64,000 nucleotides of DNA from Poriferisodalis sp965116715 (GCA_965116715.1 OZ220724.1:2046001-2110000), one strand, 5' to 3'. Counted from the first letter of the stretch, positions 24,213 to 34,469 are shown. Program-made: numbers and translations. Notes: generated by a model not told the origin, from the sequence alone.

Positions 24213-26996
24213 TTATGGGAACAGGCGGCCGAGGAGCGCTGTGAGCTGAGCGGCGGTGAGCTCTTCGGGCTTGAGCCTGCTGTCGGGCCGGAAGCTGCTG
24301 AGTGACAGGCGGTCGCTGGGAGTGCCTTCAAGCCCGTTGGTGAGGTCGTCGTCGGCGTCGTGATAGTTGGTGGCTCGGCCGGGCATGATGATGCGGAACG
24401 CGGACCGGTGCGGCAGCGCCTGGGGATCGGATGCCCAGTAGGTGATGAAGAGCTCGTCGGTAGGCGCTGAGAACGGCAGCGAGCTCTCCCAGCCGGTCGA
24501 GCCCAGCCGCACCAGGTCGGCCTCGATGTCGTACACGCCACCGGTCTGGGCCAGGCTCTGAATCGCGTCGTTGAACCTGACCAGCACGCCGACCGCCGAG
24601 ACGCCGCCGCTCAGCTTGACGCCTGCAGTGTCGGTGGCGCCGAGCGCTGTGTCCTTGGCATCGTTCGTGTTGGTCTTCAAGCCAGTGTCGTCGCGGACGT
24701 AGTCGACCGTGAAGTTCGACCTGAACGTTGAGTTGCGGTTGAGGGCCGATGCGAGGTCGAGCAAGTTGGCAACCCGGCCGATGTCCCTCGCGGGCGAGCG
24801 CTCAGAGATCAGGTAATTGATGACCTTGTTGTTTGCATCCGCGAATACGGCGATATCGAAGGCGTTCTCGCTCGCCGCCTTCTCGGCCGCCGTCGCGCCG
24901 GGACGGTCGTCGTAGCCGAAGATGACCCAGTCGTTGCCGTTGGCGCCCCCCGCGGCGCCCGTGGACCGCGCAGTGACGCGCATCTTCGCCACCGGGCTCG
25001 GGGCGGGTGTGCTGATGGTCGCCTGTGCCTGGTTGATCGTGTTCACCTGATTGCCGACATAGACGGCGGAGATCTCGAACTCGCCGGGTTCCTTCGGCTC
25101 AGGCACTACCAGGCGGCGCAGCGCGTTGCCGATGCCCCGCTCGTCAATCACCGCCTTGCGCTCGATGATGATCGAGTCGCGTGCGGCCAGCGGAATGTTC
25201 GTGGTCACGTCCACCGCATGGGTGGCGGTGCGGCGGCCCAGCGCGCCGGCGACCAAGCTCGTGCTGGCCACGCTGACCTCGCGCAAGCCGTAGCCGTCGA
25301 GACGGATGTAGTCGTCCCGCTGGACGCCGGTCAGCTCGTTGTGGATCAGGTTCGGCTCGGTGATGTACACCCGGAACGTGCTCATGCCCGCCACGGCCAA
25401 GATGTCGACGGTGGGGGCGAAACGGTCGACCTCGGGTGTGAGCTTGGGCAGCGTGAGCGACGTTCGCTCGAGCCGGCGCAGATCGTCGGCCGCGCCCACC
25501 CTCGCGCCGCCCAGCACGGTGATGGTGTCGCCGGGCTCGAGTATGTGCGACAGCCGGATGGTGACCGTTCGATCAGTGATGTAGATCTCGTCGACGAGTT
25601 CGATCGGCTCGTTGCTGGGCACGCCGGAGGTGAAGCCGGCGATGCGGCGCCCGTTGATGCGGTACATCGTGGGGTCGAGCACGGTGTCTCGCACCGGCTC
25701 CCCGGCTGCCGGCCGCCTCACCGCGTCGCTGAACGTCACCGTGAACACGCCGCCGGTGACGCCGCCGGTGGTGTGGGTCTCGTACTTGCCCGTGATCGGG
25801 TCGATGTCCACGTTGATCTTCGCGGTGAGCCCCTCGGTGGTCCGCGCCGCCGCCACCGCCTGGTTCATGACCGACCTGCTGACCACGGCCGTGCCGCCGA
25901 TGGCCAGGACGCTCATGTGCGTGTCACGGCCATAGCGCGTCTCGGGAGTGGAGGCGAGATAGTCGCTGACCTCCGACGGCAGCCTGCTGCCGGCCAGCAG
26001 GATCGGCACTGCGCCGCCCCTGCCGAGGCCCCGGCCCAGCGTGGGCGCTGCGGCGATGCCGTCGGCGGATGCGTCGCGGTTCACCAGCGCCACCATGTCG
26101 GGGTTGGTGCCCAGCTCGTTGCCGCAGTTGCGCAGCATCTCCTGTGCGAGGGCGACCGAGGTGGCTGCAGCCGTGCCGCCGGCGATGCGGCGCGCCGTGA
26201 TCACCTCGAGGTCGTTGACCAGGGTGTTCCGGACACGTTCGGACACGGCGGCGTCGCTGCCCACGATGACGACGCGCTGGATGTCGTTGTCGACGATGAA
26301 GTTGCGGGTGGCTCGGGGCAGGGTGCGCAGCTCGGTCAGCAGGATCGGCATGCGCAGCCGGTACGCCAACGGGCCGATGATGATGGAGTCCGAACGCCCC
26401 ACGTCGCCGCCGTTGACCAGGATGACCGCCCGCTGGCTGGAGCCGCACCACGACGGGATGGGTCCGTCGATGCGGTCGCTGATGGCCGCTGCGGTGGCGT
26501 AGCGATCGGCGCCCGACACCCGCTCGACGTCGGGACGCGTGTCGAGGTCTTTGAGGGCGTCGGCGATGGCGTTGGGGATGACGGCGGTGCCGCCGACGAT
26601 GATGACCTTGGAGATGCCGTGCTGTTCGATGTAGCGGCCCACGTTGTGGGGAAGCTGGCGGGAACGGGTGAGCAGGACCGGGGCCCGCAGGTGTCCCGCC
26701 AGGCCAGCGGCGGCGATAGCGTCGACCTGTGTCTCGCCCGAGGCGATGATGACCGTGGAGATGTTGTCCTGCTCTTCGGCGAAGCGCTGGGCGAGGGCGA
26801 CGGCGGTGTTGTAGCGGTGCGAGCCGGCGAACTCGCGGGTGTCGCCGATGCCGTCGTCGTCGGTGTCGATCAGCTCTTCGCCGGAGGTGTTCGCCGCGTT
26901 GGCCGGGGTGGTGGACACCGCAGCGAGCACCGCCGCTGCGAGCAGCGTGGCTGAGACCGCCGCGAGGAAGCGGCTACGCGTGCGCTTCGTCGACAT
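24213..26996 (-). CDS. CWB2 surface protein paralog C
   Basis: 927 residues from ATG 26996 (the frame extends to 27080, but the signal peptide begins here): STKRTRSRFLAAVSATLLAA, cleavage near TPANAAN. The order matches paralog B: NTSGEELIDTDDDGIGDTRE, three CWB2 repeats (VERVSGADRYATAAAISDRI, VIIVGGTAVIPNAI, VVIVGSDAAVSERV), ITDRTVTIRLSHILEPGDTI, and the GGANGNDWVIFGYDDR module. The tail differs (SSFRPDSRLKPEELTAAQL), and the 3' flank lacks the shared hairpins. It is more diverged and more GC-rich at wobble positions than A and B, which fits an older resident copy. Expected location: cell wall. Confidence 0.92.
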   Translation of the reverse strand: MSTKRTRSRFLAAVSATLLAAAVLAAVSTTPANAANTSGEELIDTDDDGIGDTREFAGSHRYNTAVALAQRFAEEQDNISTVIIASGETQVDAIAAAGLAGHLRAPVLLTRSRQLPHNVGRYIEQHGISKVIIVGGTAVIPNAIADALKDLDTRPDVERVSGADRYATAAAISDRIDGPIPSWCGSSQRAVILVNGGDVGRSDSIIIGPLAYRLRMPILLTELRTLPRATRNFIVDNDIQRVVIVGSDAAVSERVRNTLVNDLEVITARRIAGGTAAATSVALAQEMLRNCGNELGTNPDMVALVNRDASADGIAAAPTLGRGLGRGGAVPILLAGSRLPSEVSDYLASTPETRYGRDTHMSVLAIGGTAVVSRSVMNQAVAAARTTEGLTAKINVDIDPITGKYETHTTGGVTGGVFTVTFSDAVRRPAAGEPVRDTVLDPTMYRINGRRIAGFTSGVPSNEPIELVDEIYITDRTVTIRLSHILEPGDTITVLGGARVGAADDLRRLERTSLTLPKLTPEVDRFAPTVDILAVAGMSTFRVYITEPNLIHNELTGVQRDDYIRLDGYGLREVSVASTSLVAGALGRRTATHAVDVTTNIPLAARDSIIIERKAVIDERGIGNALRRLVVPEPKEPGEFEISAVYVGNQVNTINQAQATISTPAPSPVAKMRVTARSTGAAGGANGNDWVIFGYDDRPGATAAEKAASENAFDIAVFADANNKVINYLISERSPARDIGRVANLLDLASALNRNSTFRSNFTVDYVRDDTGLKTNTNDAKDTALGATDTAGVKLSGGVSAVGVLVRFNDAIQSLAQTGGVYDIEADLVRLGSTGWESSLPFSAPTDELFITYWASDPQALPHRSAFRIIMPGRATNYHDADDDLTNGLEGTPSDRLSLSSFRPDSRLKPEELTAAQLTALLGRLFP

Positions 26997-27095
26997 ATTC
27001 AAGCTCTGAGCCTCGCACATCTGACCGGCTGCATCGCTCATCCCCGCTGCATGTGCCACCTTGGGCTCCGACGGCGGCAAGGCCCAGGCGGTTGC

Positions 27096-27680
27096 TCAGT
27101 CGTCGGCGACAGCGGCGGTCTCGGTGCCGATGGCGGGGATGCCCATGTCGTGGTAAGTGGCCATCGGGAAGTACGGCACGCCCAGCTCGTCGAAGGACCG
27201 CTGGGCATCGTCGCCTCGGTCGGCCAGCGTGACCGCCGCCACTACCTCGGCGCCGGTGTCGCGGACGTGTTCGTAGGCCCGCAGGATGGACCCGCCGGTG
27301 GTGACCACGTCGTCGATCAGCAGCACCTGGTGACCGTCGCCGATCCGCGTGCCCTCCACCAGGCGGTTGGTGCCGCGCCCTTTGGCTTCCTTGCGCACGA
27401 TGAACCAGTTCGAGCCGCTCACCACCGCAATGGCGGCTGCCAGCGCGTCGGCGCCCAGCGTCAGCCCGCCCACTGCGTCGAAACGGATGCCTGCAGCGGT
27501 CACCCGCTCGGTGATCGCCTCGGCGGCCAAGCGGAGATCATCGCCGGCTTCCAGCGCCACCTTGCCGTCGATGAAGTAGCGCGAGTAGTTGCCCGATGCG
27601 AGCTGGACCGGCTGAGGCAGCTCGGTCAGGCCCTTGCTGCGCAAGAGCTCCAGCAGTCGCTGTGACGCCGCAGTGCTCAT
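27096..27680 (-). CDS. pyrE: Orotate phosphoribosyltransferase
   Basis: 194 residues. PyrE transfers phosphoribosyl from PRPP to orotate, making OMP in pyrimidine synthesis. The PRPP-binding motif VLLIDDVVTTGGSILRAYE is clear. The N-terminal GNYSRYFIDGKVALE and the dimer-loop lysines (VRKEAKGRGTNRLVEG) also fit. Length is normal. It is a core gene lying between two CWB2 genes; the stop of the CWB2/protease gene is about 12 bp upstream of the region before its start, so it may be transcribed with that locus. Confidence 0.95.
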   Translation of the reverse strand: MSTAASQRLLELLRSKGLTELPQPVQLASGNYSRYFIDGKVALEAGDDLRLAAEAITERVTAAGIRFDAVGGLTLGADALAAAIAVVSGSNWFIVRKEAKGRGTNRLVEGTRIGDGHQVLLIDDVVTTGGSILRAYEHVRDTGAEVVAAVTLADRGDDAQRSFDELGVPYFPMATYHDMGIPAIGTETAAVADD

Positions 27681-27691
27681 CGGTTCCGCCG

Positions 27692-29437
27692 CTACTCGCC
27701 GATGTCGCCGGCGAGCAGTGCGGCTACGTCCGCTGCCGGCACCAGCAGGCTCAGCGTTGCCACGACCCTGCCGCCGGAGGTGGTAGCTATCCGCAACGAG
27801 GTGGCGACGCCGATGACCTCATGACGGTCGTTGAGCACCGGGCCGCCGCTGTTGCCCGGGGCGAGCGCCGTATCGGTCTTGATCCACGTCATGCCGTTGA
27901 TCTGGGCGATGCCCGAGTAGGGGCCGGTGGTGAGCGTCAAGGTGTCGCCGCCAACCCCTGGGTAGCCGAGGGCGGTCACTTGCTCGCCGGCTCGCAGCTC
28001 TTCGGTGGACAGGGTCAGCGTTCGAAGCTGCGCCGTGCCCTCGTCGATCTCCAGCAGTGCCAGGTCTTGGTCTGGTGCTGCACGCTTGAGGGTCACGGGT
28101 ATGCGACGGCTCGGCTCCTCAGTGAAGGTGCCGCCCAGCGACACCCAGATGCGCCCGCACACCTGCCCCCCTGGCGAGAGCTCGATCACGTGATAGTTGG
28201 TGACGATCTGGCGGCCGTTGCCCACGGCGAAGCCCGAGCCGTACCGCTGGGTGCGGCCCTCGGTGGTGAGGCACTCCACCAGCACCACTCCCTCGGCCAC
28301 CCGGCTCCAGTCCTGCGTTCCGGGCGCTGCGCCCGACGAGCCTGCGCCGGTCGCTCTGCCGGTGGCCACCGCCACGAGCGCAGCCGATGCGATGACCGAC
28401 GACGAGCCGATGCCGGTCACCGTGGCCCTGGTTGACGTGCCGATGGCCAGGTTCCGGTCGCGGCCGAAGTCGCTGAGCGCGTCGGGCACGTCGCTGCCGG
28501 GGTCGGGTGCCAGCAGCAGCGGCTGGCAGGGCTCACGCATCGCGCCGGCGACGAGGCCGCCGTAGGGAACGGTGCCGCTGGCCACGGCGACGTCGGTGAC
28601 CGGGTGGCAGTCGGGCGCACTGAGTGCACGTCGGGCGATCTTCGCCGCCGTCTCGTAGCGGGTCGCGCCGGCGATGCGGTCGGTCTCGATGCCGAGTGCT
28701 TCGACTTCGGCTTCCACCTCGGCGGAGACCGCTGCGTTGCCGCCCAGAATGGTGACCTTGCCGACCGTGCGGCCGGCGTCGGTGAGGAACCGCCGTGCTT
28801 CGTCGTGCAGCTTCTTCGGCGTGGTGAGGATGAGCGGCGTGTCGCTGGTGACGCTCGGGGCGGCCGCCACCGCGTCGGCAAAGTTGGCGCCCGAGGCCAG
28901 ATAGACGGTGCTGATCTCGTCGGGGGCGAACTGGCGTGCGACTCAGCGGGCGGTGGCATACCGGTCAGCGCCCGAGAAGCGGTCGACCCGGTAGCCCATG
29001 GCCGAGAGCGTGTCGGACACGTTCTCAGATACAGCAGCCGTGCCGCCCAGGATGATGACCTTCGCCTTGGGGTGCGATGCGCACGGCTCCAGGTAGGCCC
29101 GGGTGGCGGCAGGCAGGAATGCCTGCTTGGTCAGCAGCAGCGGGCGGTCGAGCGCAGCGCCGGCGAGGGCGTCGGGCCAGTTCTCGCCGGATGCCAAGGC
29201 AACGCTGTGAGAGCCGTCGGAGGTGTCACAGGTGCGGCCTGCAACCACCGCAGCGATGGTGAAGACATCGGAAGTCGGGATGCGCTGGGTGGCGATGTCA
29301 GCGGTCTGAGCAGACGCCGGTGAGGGGACGACGAGCAGCGATCCGGTCAGCGCTACGCACAGGGCGACCGATGCAAGTGCGCGCCGGTGTCGGTGTCGGG
29401 GCAGGCGTCGGCGCGTGGTGTCCTCTGCTGAATTCAT
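27692..29437 (-). pseudogene. CWB2 / trypsin-like serine protease fusion with in-frame UGA
   Basis: One continuous frame from ATG 29437 to 27692 (581 codons before the stop), interrupted by TGA at 28943-28945. The first half has a signal peptide (ALASVALCVALTGSLLVVPS) and a CWB2 repeat broken at SGADRYATAR-stop. The frame resumes VARQFAPDEISTVYLASGAN, so the stop falls inside a repeat, where an Arg codon (CGA to TGA) is likely. The rest has two more CWB2 repeats, then a chymotrypsin-fold protease with all three catalytic residues: IVTNYHVIE (His), PDQDLALLEI (Asp), ALAPGNSGGPVL (Ser). Intact, it would be a wall-anchored exoprotease. Translation of the downstream part alone (from 28870) would lack export. 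Confidence 0.82.
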
Positions 29438-29453
29438 GCCGCCGAACGCTAGG

Positions 29454-32400
29454 TCACGACGTGGGCGTTGCCGACGGTGTAGCCGACCATCGGCCCGACC
29501 CTTGGGTGTTGTTGGCCCTCACCCGCACTTGGTACTTGGTGCCGCTGGTCAGGCTTGAGATGCTTGCCGTTGTGCCAGTGATCGAGACACCGGCCGTGCT
29601 CCAATCACCCCACGTCGGATTGGACGTGCACGTCAGCACGTTCGTGTCGGAGTTGGTCGCCGTACACGCTCGGAACTCGACGTCATAGCTGCCGATCGGC
29701 GAGTGGTTCTGGCCAGGTGCCGTCCACGTCACGCTGATTGACCCGCTGCCCGCCGTCAGTCGGACATTCCCCGGTTGATTCGGTCCGCCTGCCGTCGCGG
29801 ATGGTGCAGTCGTCCAAGCGCTGTCGCCATGGCTGCTGCTCGTGGTGCGCATTTCTATGTCGTACGTGTTCGCGTTCGTCAGCCCGGAGATCGAGTAACT
29901 CCTCGATGTCCTACCGAACGCGGTTCTGGTAATCCAGTCGTCGTAGTCGCTGGTGCAGTCCTTCGTGGCGTCGCTGGTATCGCAGTACCGAATCTTGAAG
30001 CCCGTGACCGTTGACCCGTTCGAACTGGGCGCCGGCCATGACACGAAGAGCGCCCGGTTACCCGATGCAACCTCAACCGTGGCTGGCGCGCTCGGCGCGC
30101 CAATCGGCATCACCGTGACCGGCAACGACCAAGGGCCTTGGCGGTTGCTGGTCGTGGCACGGACCTGTACTTGGTAGTCGGTGCCATTCGTCAGCCCGGT
30201 GGTGACTTTCAGGATGGTGGTATCGACGCCGGAAACCGGCTGCTTGACCCACTCGCCCCAGGTCGGATTGGAGGTGCAGGAGTGGACCATGTACTCGGAG
30301 GGGGTCGCAGTGCAGGGCCGCCACCACACGTCGTAGCCGTTGATCATCGAACCGTTCGATCGAGGAACGATCCAATCCACGGTCAACTGGCGGTCGCCCG
30401 CCGTCACGTCCAGTGGCGCAGGTGCCGCAGGCGCACCTACCGGCGTTTTCCCGTGATGGTCTGTCGGCACCGACCACGGGCCGACACCGTTGGCATTCCG
30501 GGCTCGCACCCGAACTTGGTGCTGCGTGCCGTTGGTGAGCCCCGTGATGACCGTGGACCGGCTGGCGCCCGAATGGTTGTGCGTCAACCAGGCACCCCAG
30601 GTCGGATTGTTGGCGCAGGTCCGCTTGGTCGTGTCGCCATCGGTCGCCGCGCACGCCCGGAATTCCACGTCGTAATCGTTGATCGCCGAATCATGATCTG
30701 CTGGTTGAACCCAAGTCACGGTGATCTGTCGATCATCGGCTGTCAACATGAGCACACTCGGAGCATCAGGCACGGCCGCCGGCGTAGCGGACTTGATCTG
30801 TGACCAGCCACTGACACGGTCGTTTCCGCCGGTTTGGCTCCTGGTCTGCACCCGCACTTGGTACTTGGTGCCATTGGTCAGGTTGCGAACGACCCGGGTG
30901 GTGCTGTCGGTGACATCGGAGTGATCCATCCAGTCACTCCATCTGGCGTTGGACGTGCAGGACTTCGGCGTCGCCTCGCACTCCCGGTGCTGCATGAGGT
31001 AACCGGTGATAGTCGAACCATGCGGCGCCGACGCCGTCCACGAAACGCTCAGCCGCTCGTGTGCGGCTTCCACGGTAAGTCCTGTCGGTGTCGACGCCGC
31101 TGCCAGCGGGATGCCCGATGCAAGTACCGACCACGGCCCCGGGCCGTTGGCGTTGCGAGCCCGCACCCGCGCTTGGTACCTGGTGCCATTGGTCAGCCCC
31201 GTGATCGTCGTGGAGATGCCGACGCCCGTGTGAGGGTGCGTCTTCCAGTCTCCCCACTCTGCGTCAGCGGGAGGGACGCAGGTGAGATCTGCCGTGTTGC
31301 CATCGGTCGCCTCGCAGGCGCGGTATTCGATGTCGTAGCCAGTGAGCGCCACGCCCTTGGGGTTGGCCTGAGGCCACACAAGAGCGACCTGCCGGTCTGC
31401 TTCCGTAACGGTCAAACCGGAGGGAGCGTCGGGCCGTACCGACGGCGTGCCTGACACCGTCGACGACCACGGGCCGTCGCCCTGGCGGTTGGTGGCCAAG
31501 AGGCGCACCCGGTAGGTGGTGCCGTTGGTCAACCCGCTGATCTCGTGCGTGAGGATCTCGGTGACCGGATCTGGGTCCGGGAGTGTCAGCGAGGTGTCTT
31601 CGACCCAATTGGTGTCCTTCGTGCAGTCGGCAGTGCTCTCGCAGCGTTCGACCTTGTAGTCGGTGATTTCAGAGCCATTGTCCGCGGGCGCTGTCCAGGT
31701 CATCACCAGCACCCCATCACCGGCGGTCAGCCGCGGCGTCGCAGGCCTGGCCGGCTTGCCGAGCGGCGTGCCGGCTGTGGCCGTCGAGAACGGGCCGACG
31801 CCACCACCGGAGATGCGGGCCCGCACCCGCACCTCGTACTCGGTGGCGTTCGCGAGGCCGGTGATAGTTGACTCGAGAGCTTCCAGGTCCGTATGGCCCT
31901 TGCCGCGCCAGCTTCCCCACCGGGGATTCAAGGTGCAGTCTCTCGGTGTTGCCGTGCATGCCCGGTAGTGGATGTCGTAGCCGGTGACCGTCGTGCCGTG
32001 GAGATCTGTGGGCGGACTCCACGAGACGACGAGCTGTTGGTGACCAGCGTTCAGGCTCGGCGGCGCGGGGGCGTCGGGCAGGGCCTTCGGCGCGGCCGAC
32101 CTGATCGACGAATAGGGGCCGTCGCCAACGTCGTTGACGGCCCTGACCCGCACCTTGTAGGGCGTGCCGTTGTCCAAGTTGGCAAATTCATGCCTCGTAG
32201 CGGGAGCGTTGACGACGGCACGATTGTCCGTCCAAACAGAGGAGTCGCTGGCGCAGGTACCGCTGCAGTACTCGACGTCATAGCTGGTGATGTCGGAACC
32301 GTTGTCGGCCGGTGCCGTCCACGTCACCACCAGCTTCGTGTTGCCGGGCTCCAGGGTCGGGGTGCTCGGCTTAGCGGGCACCGAGATCGGCATGGCCGTC

Positions 32401-34469
32401 GCAGCGGTCGACCACGGCCCAACTCCGTTGGAATTGCTGGCTCGCACCTGCACTTGGTACGCGGTGCCGTTGACCAGCCCGGCGATGATCGAGGTCTGGC
32501 TGGTGCCCGAATGGCTGCGCGTTCTCCAGTTGCCCCAGGTCGCGTCTTCGGCGGGATCGCAGGTCAGCACCGCCGTGTCGGAGGCCGTTGCGGTGCAGGC
32601 TCGGTACTGCACGTCGTAGTCGCGGATGGGCGACCCCGAATCGTCAGGTTCATTCCACCGCACCTCGATCTGCCGGTCGTCCGGGTCCAGCGTCGGAGCA
32701 TGTTCGAAGCTCGGCAGCAGCGCCGGCGTCGCCGACTTGGCCGGCGACCAGCCGCTCACACCTCTGGTGCTCGTGGCCTGTACCCGCACCTCGTACGCGG
32801 TGCCGTTGCTCAGCTTGGTGATGGTGGTGGTGGTGCCAGTGCCCGAATGGCTGTGGTCCATCCAGTTGCCGCAAGTCGAAGTGGTGGGGCAGGACCGATA
32901 CTCCACCTCGTAGCCGCTCACCGTGCCGCCCCTCGGTGGAATCGACGGATCCCACGACACCTTCAGCAGCCGGTTCGCTGCTTCCACCGTGAAGCCGGCC
33001 GGCACCGAGGGCTTGTCGGTCTGCGCTACCGGCGTGGCGGATGCGGTCTGCGACCACGAGCTGTGCCCGAAGCTGTTGCGGGCCCGCACCCGCACCTCGT
33101 ACGCAGTGCCGTTGATCAGGCTGCTGATGGTGGTGCTGGTGCCGATGCCCGTATGGGCGTGGGCGATCCATGCGCTCCACGTCGGTGCGGTCGTGCACGT
33201 CCGCGGCGTGGCCGTGCAGGCCCGATACTCCACGACGTAGCCGGTGACGGCGCCATCGGCGGTGACCGCGGGCGCCCTCCACGACAGCGACAGGCCCGCG
33301 TTCCTGGCAGTCGCGGTGAGCGACGTAGGTGTGCCGGGCAGCTCCGTGGCGACGGTGGTCAGCGTGCCGTCAGCCGCACGCACGGAGGTGTCGATGCGGT
33401 CTGAACCGCTGATGCGGTGGAGCGTCGCCGCCGGGGCGAGGGAATGCAGGCGGGCATGCAGGCTGTTGTCGAGCGCCGCACTTCCGCCCACCAGCACGAT
33501 GGCTCGCGGTGCCAACTCCCGGATGCGGTTCTCGGTGGGCGTGGTCAGCGAGTCTGTCTCGGAGTACAGGACCGCGGCATTGCTGGTGATGGCGGCGTAG
33601 GCGGCAGCGACGCCCATGTCTGCCGGGCTCCACCCGTTGGCGATCACCAGCGTGGTGGACCTGTTGGGCGCGGCTGCCGCCGCTGTGGCCGTGCGGGACG
33701 CGCCGCTGTGGCGAGGCACTCGGCGAATCGACGGGGCGAGCTCCATGACACGATCTGCCAGCTCTGCCGCGAGCACGGCAGTTCCGCCCACGAACTCGAC
33801 CGCCAGGGGCTCTTGTTCGCGGATGATGCGTTCGGTGTGCTCGGTCAGGCTGTCGGCTTCGGCGAGCAGCACCGCGGCGTCGTCCCTCGTGGCGGCCAGG
33901 GCGGCGGCCACTCCGGTGTCGGCGGCGCTGAAGCCGTTCGCCACGATGAAGGTGGTGGCGGTGGAGGGGACCGCCTTGGCGGCGGTGTCGAATCGGTCGC
34001 GGCCCTCGATTCGTCGGACGGCCGAGCTGCCGACAATGTCGGCCACATCGGTTTGCACGTTGCTGGACAGCGCAGCGGTGCCGCCGACGAGGATCACTTC
34101 AGACGGTTGGTGGTCTTCGATGTAGTTCGCCACGCGAGTCGAGAGTTCTCGCCTGCTGGCGTACAGCACCACCGCATCGGAGCGGCTGTCGCTTTCGAGG
34201 GCTGCGAGGGCCGACGCGACGGCCGAGTCGGCAGAACTCCAGCCGTTGGCGATGACGACGGTGCCGACGTTCCGGCTCTGGGCCGCCGCAGTGGGTGCCA
34301 GCACGGCTGCGACCAGGGCGAGAACGGCAAACGCCAGCGTGCCGCCGCGCAGCCTGTGGCGCAGTGAGAATCGGGCGCTCATCGACCGGCCCGAGCGTGC
34401 GCTGGAGCGGCCCAAGAATCGTCGGCGCGGCCCGCTGGACGGTACGAAATGCGTCAATTCAGACATCAT
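29454..34469 (-). CDS. Giant surface protein: CWB2 repeats plus about 12 fibronectin III domains
   Basis: About 1,671 residues; the start is uncertain (ATG 34469, 34466 or 34382; the frame reaches 34598). The signal peptide core is GTLAFAVLALVAAVLAPTAA. Three degenerate CWB2 repeats follow (VILVGGTAALSSNVQTDVAD, VEFVGGTAVLAAELADRVME, IVLVGGSAALDNSLHARLHS). Then about 12 tandem fibronectin type III domains of roughly 105 residues, each with a W in strand B, Y-x-V-x-Y/R-x-C, LTNGT-x-Y-x-V-R-V-R, and an SATP-like linker. Most domains carry an inserted Cys pair (YRACTATPRTCT), suggesting a disulfide loop. It should be a long extracellular stalk, perhaps for adhesion or polymer binding. It lies 16 bp after the CWB2/protease locus. 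Confidence 0.9.
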   Translation of the reverse strand: MMSELTHFVPSSGPRRRFLGRSSARSGRSMSARFSLRHRLRGGTLAFAVLALVAAVLAPTAAAQSRNVGTVVIANGWSSADSAVASALAALESDSRSDAVVLYASRRELSTRVANYIEDHQPSEVILVGGTAALSSNVQTDVADIVGSSAVRRIEGRDRFDTAAKAVPSTATTFIVANGFSAADTGVAAALAATRDDAAVLLAEADSLTEHTERIIREQEPLAVEFVGGTAVLAAELADRVMELAPSIRRVPRHSGASRTATAAAAAPNRSTTLVIANGWSPADMGVAAAYAAITSNAAVLYSETDSLTTPTENRIRELAPRAIVLVGGSAALDNSLHARLHSLAPAATLHRISGSDRIDTSVRAADGTLTTVATELPGTPTSLTATARNAGLSLSWRAPAVTADGAVTGYVVEYRACTATPRTCTTAPTWSAWIAHAHTGIGTSTTISSLINGTAYEVRVRARNSFGHSSWSQTASATPVAQTDKPSVPAGFTVEAANRLLKVSWDPSIPPRGGTVSGYEVEYRSCPTTSTCGNWMDHSHSGTGTTTTITKLSNGTAYEVRVQATSTRGVSGWSPAKSATPALLPSFEHAPTLDPDDRQIEVRWNEPDDSGSPIRDYDVQYRACTATASDTAVLTCDPAEDATWGNWRTRSHSGTSQTSIIAGLVNGTAYQVQVRASNSNGVGPWSTAATAMPISVPAKPSTPTLEPGNTKLVVTWTAPADNGSDITSYDVEYCSGTCASDSSVWTDNRAVVNAPATRHEFANLDNGTPYKVRVRAVNDVGDGPYSSIRSAAPKALPDAPAPPSLNAGHQQLVVSWSPPTDLHGTTVTGYDIHYRACTATPRDCTLNPRWGSWRGKGHTDLEALESTITGLANATEYEVRVRARISGGGVGPFSTATAGTPLGKPARPATPRLTAGDGVLVMTWTAPADNGSEITDYKVERCESTADCTKDTNWVEDTSLTLPDPDPVTEILTHEISGLTNGTTYRVRLLATNRQGDGPWSSTVSGTPSVRPDAPSGLTVTEADRQVALVWPQANPKGVALTGYDIEYRACEATDGNTADLTCVPPADAEWGDWKTHPHTGVGISTTITGLTNGTRYQARVRARNANGPGPWSVLASGIPLAAASTPTGLTVEAAHERLSVSWTASAPHGSTITGYLMQHRECEATPKSCTSNARWSDWMDHSDVTDSTTRVVRNLTNGTKYQVRVQTRSQTGGNDRVSGWSQIKSATPAAVPDAPSVLMLTADDRQITVTWVQPADHDSAINDYDVEFRACAATDGDTTKRTCANNPTWGAWLTHNHSGASRSTVITGLTNGTQHQVRVRARNANGVGPWSVPTDHHGKTPVGAPAAPAPLDVTAGDRQLTVDWIVPRSNGSMINGYDVWWRPCTATPSEYMVHSCTSNPTWGEWVKQPVSGVDTTILKVTTGLTNGTDYQVQVRATTSNRQGPWSLPVTVMPIGAPSAPATVEVASGNRALFVSWPAPSSNGSTVTGFKIRYCDTSDATKDCTSDYDDWITRTAFGRTSRSYSISGLTNANTYDIEMRTTSSSHGDSAWTTAPSATAGGPNQPGNVRLTAGSGSISVTWTAPGQNHSPIGSYDVEFRACTATNSDTNVLTCTSNPTWGDWSTAGVSITGTTASISSLTSGTKYQVRVRANNTQGSGRWSATPSATPTS

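Noticed and set aside
25218..26954. 578-codon open frame on the plus strand opposite CWB2 paralog C
   Set aside because: It is the shadow of a high-GC repeat gene; its product is low-complexity Val/Gly/Asp with no fold, while the minus frame has signal peptide and CWB2 repeats.
28943..28945. UGA as a selenocysteine codon
   Set aside because: No stable hairpin sits just downstream, the residue position in CWB2 repeats is not catalytic, and an Arg-to-stop change explains it. selC in the window is not evidence for this site.
31893..33404. 503-codon plus-strand frame inside the FnIII gene
   Set aside because: Shadow of the repetitive minus-strand gene; composition is Arg/Gly/Val-rich without domains.
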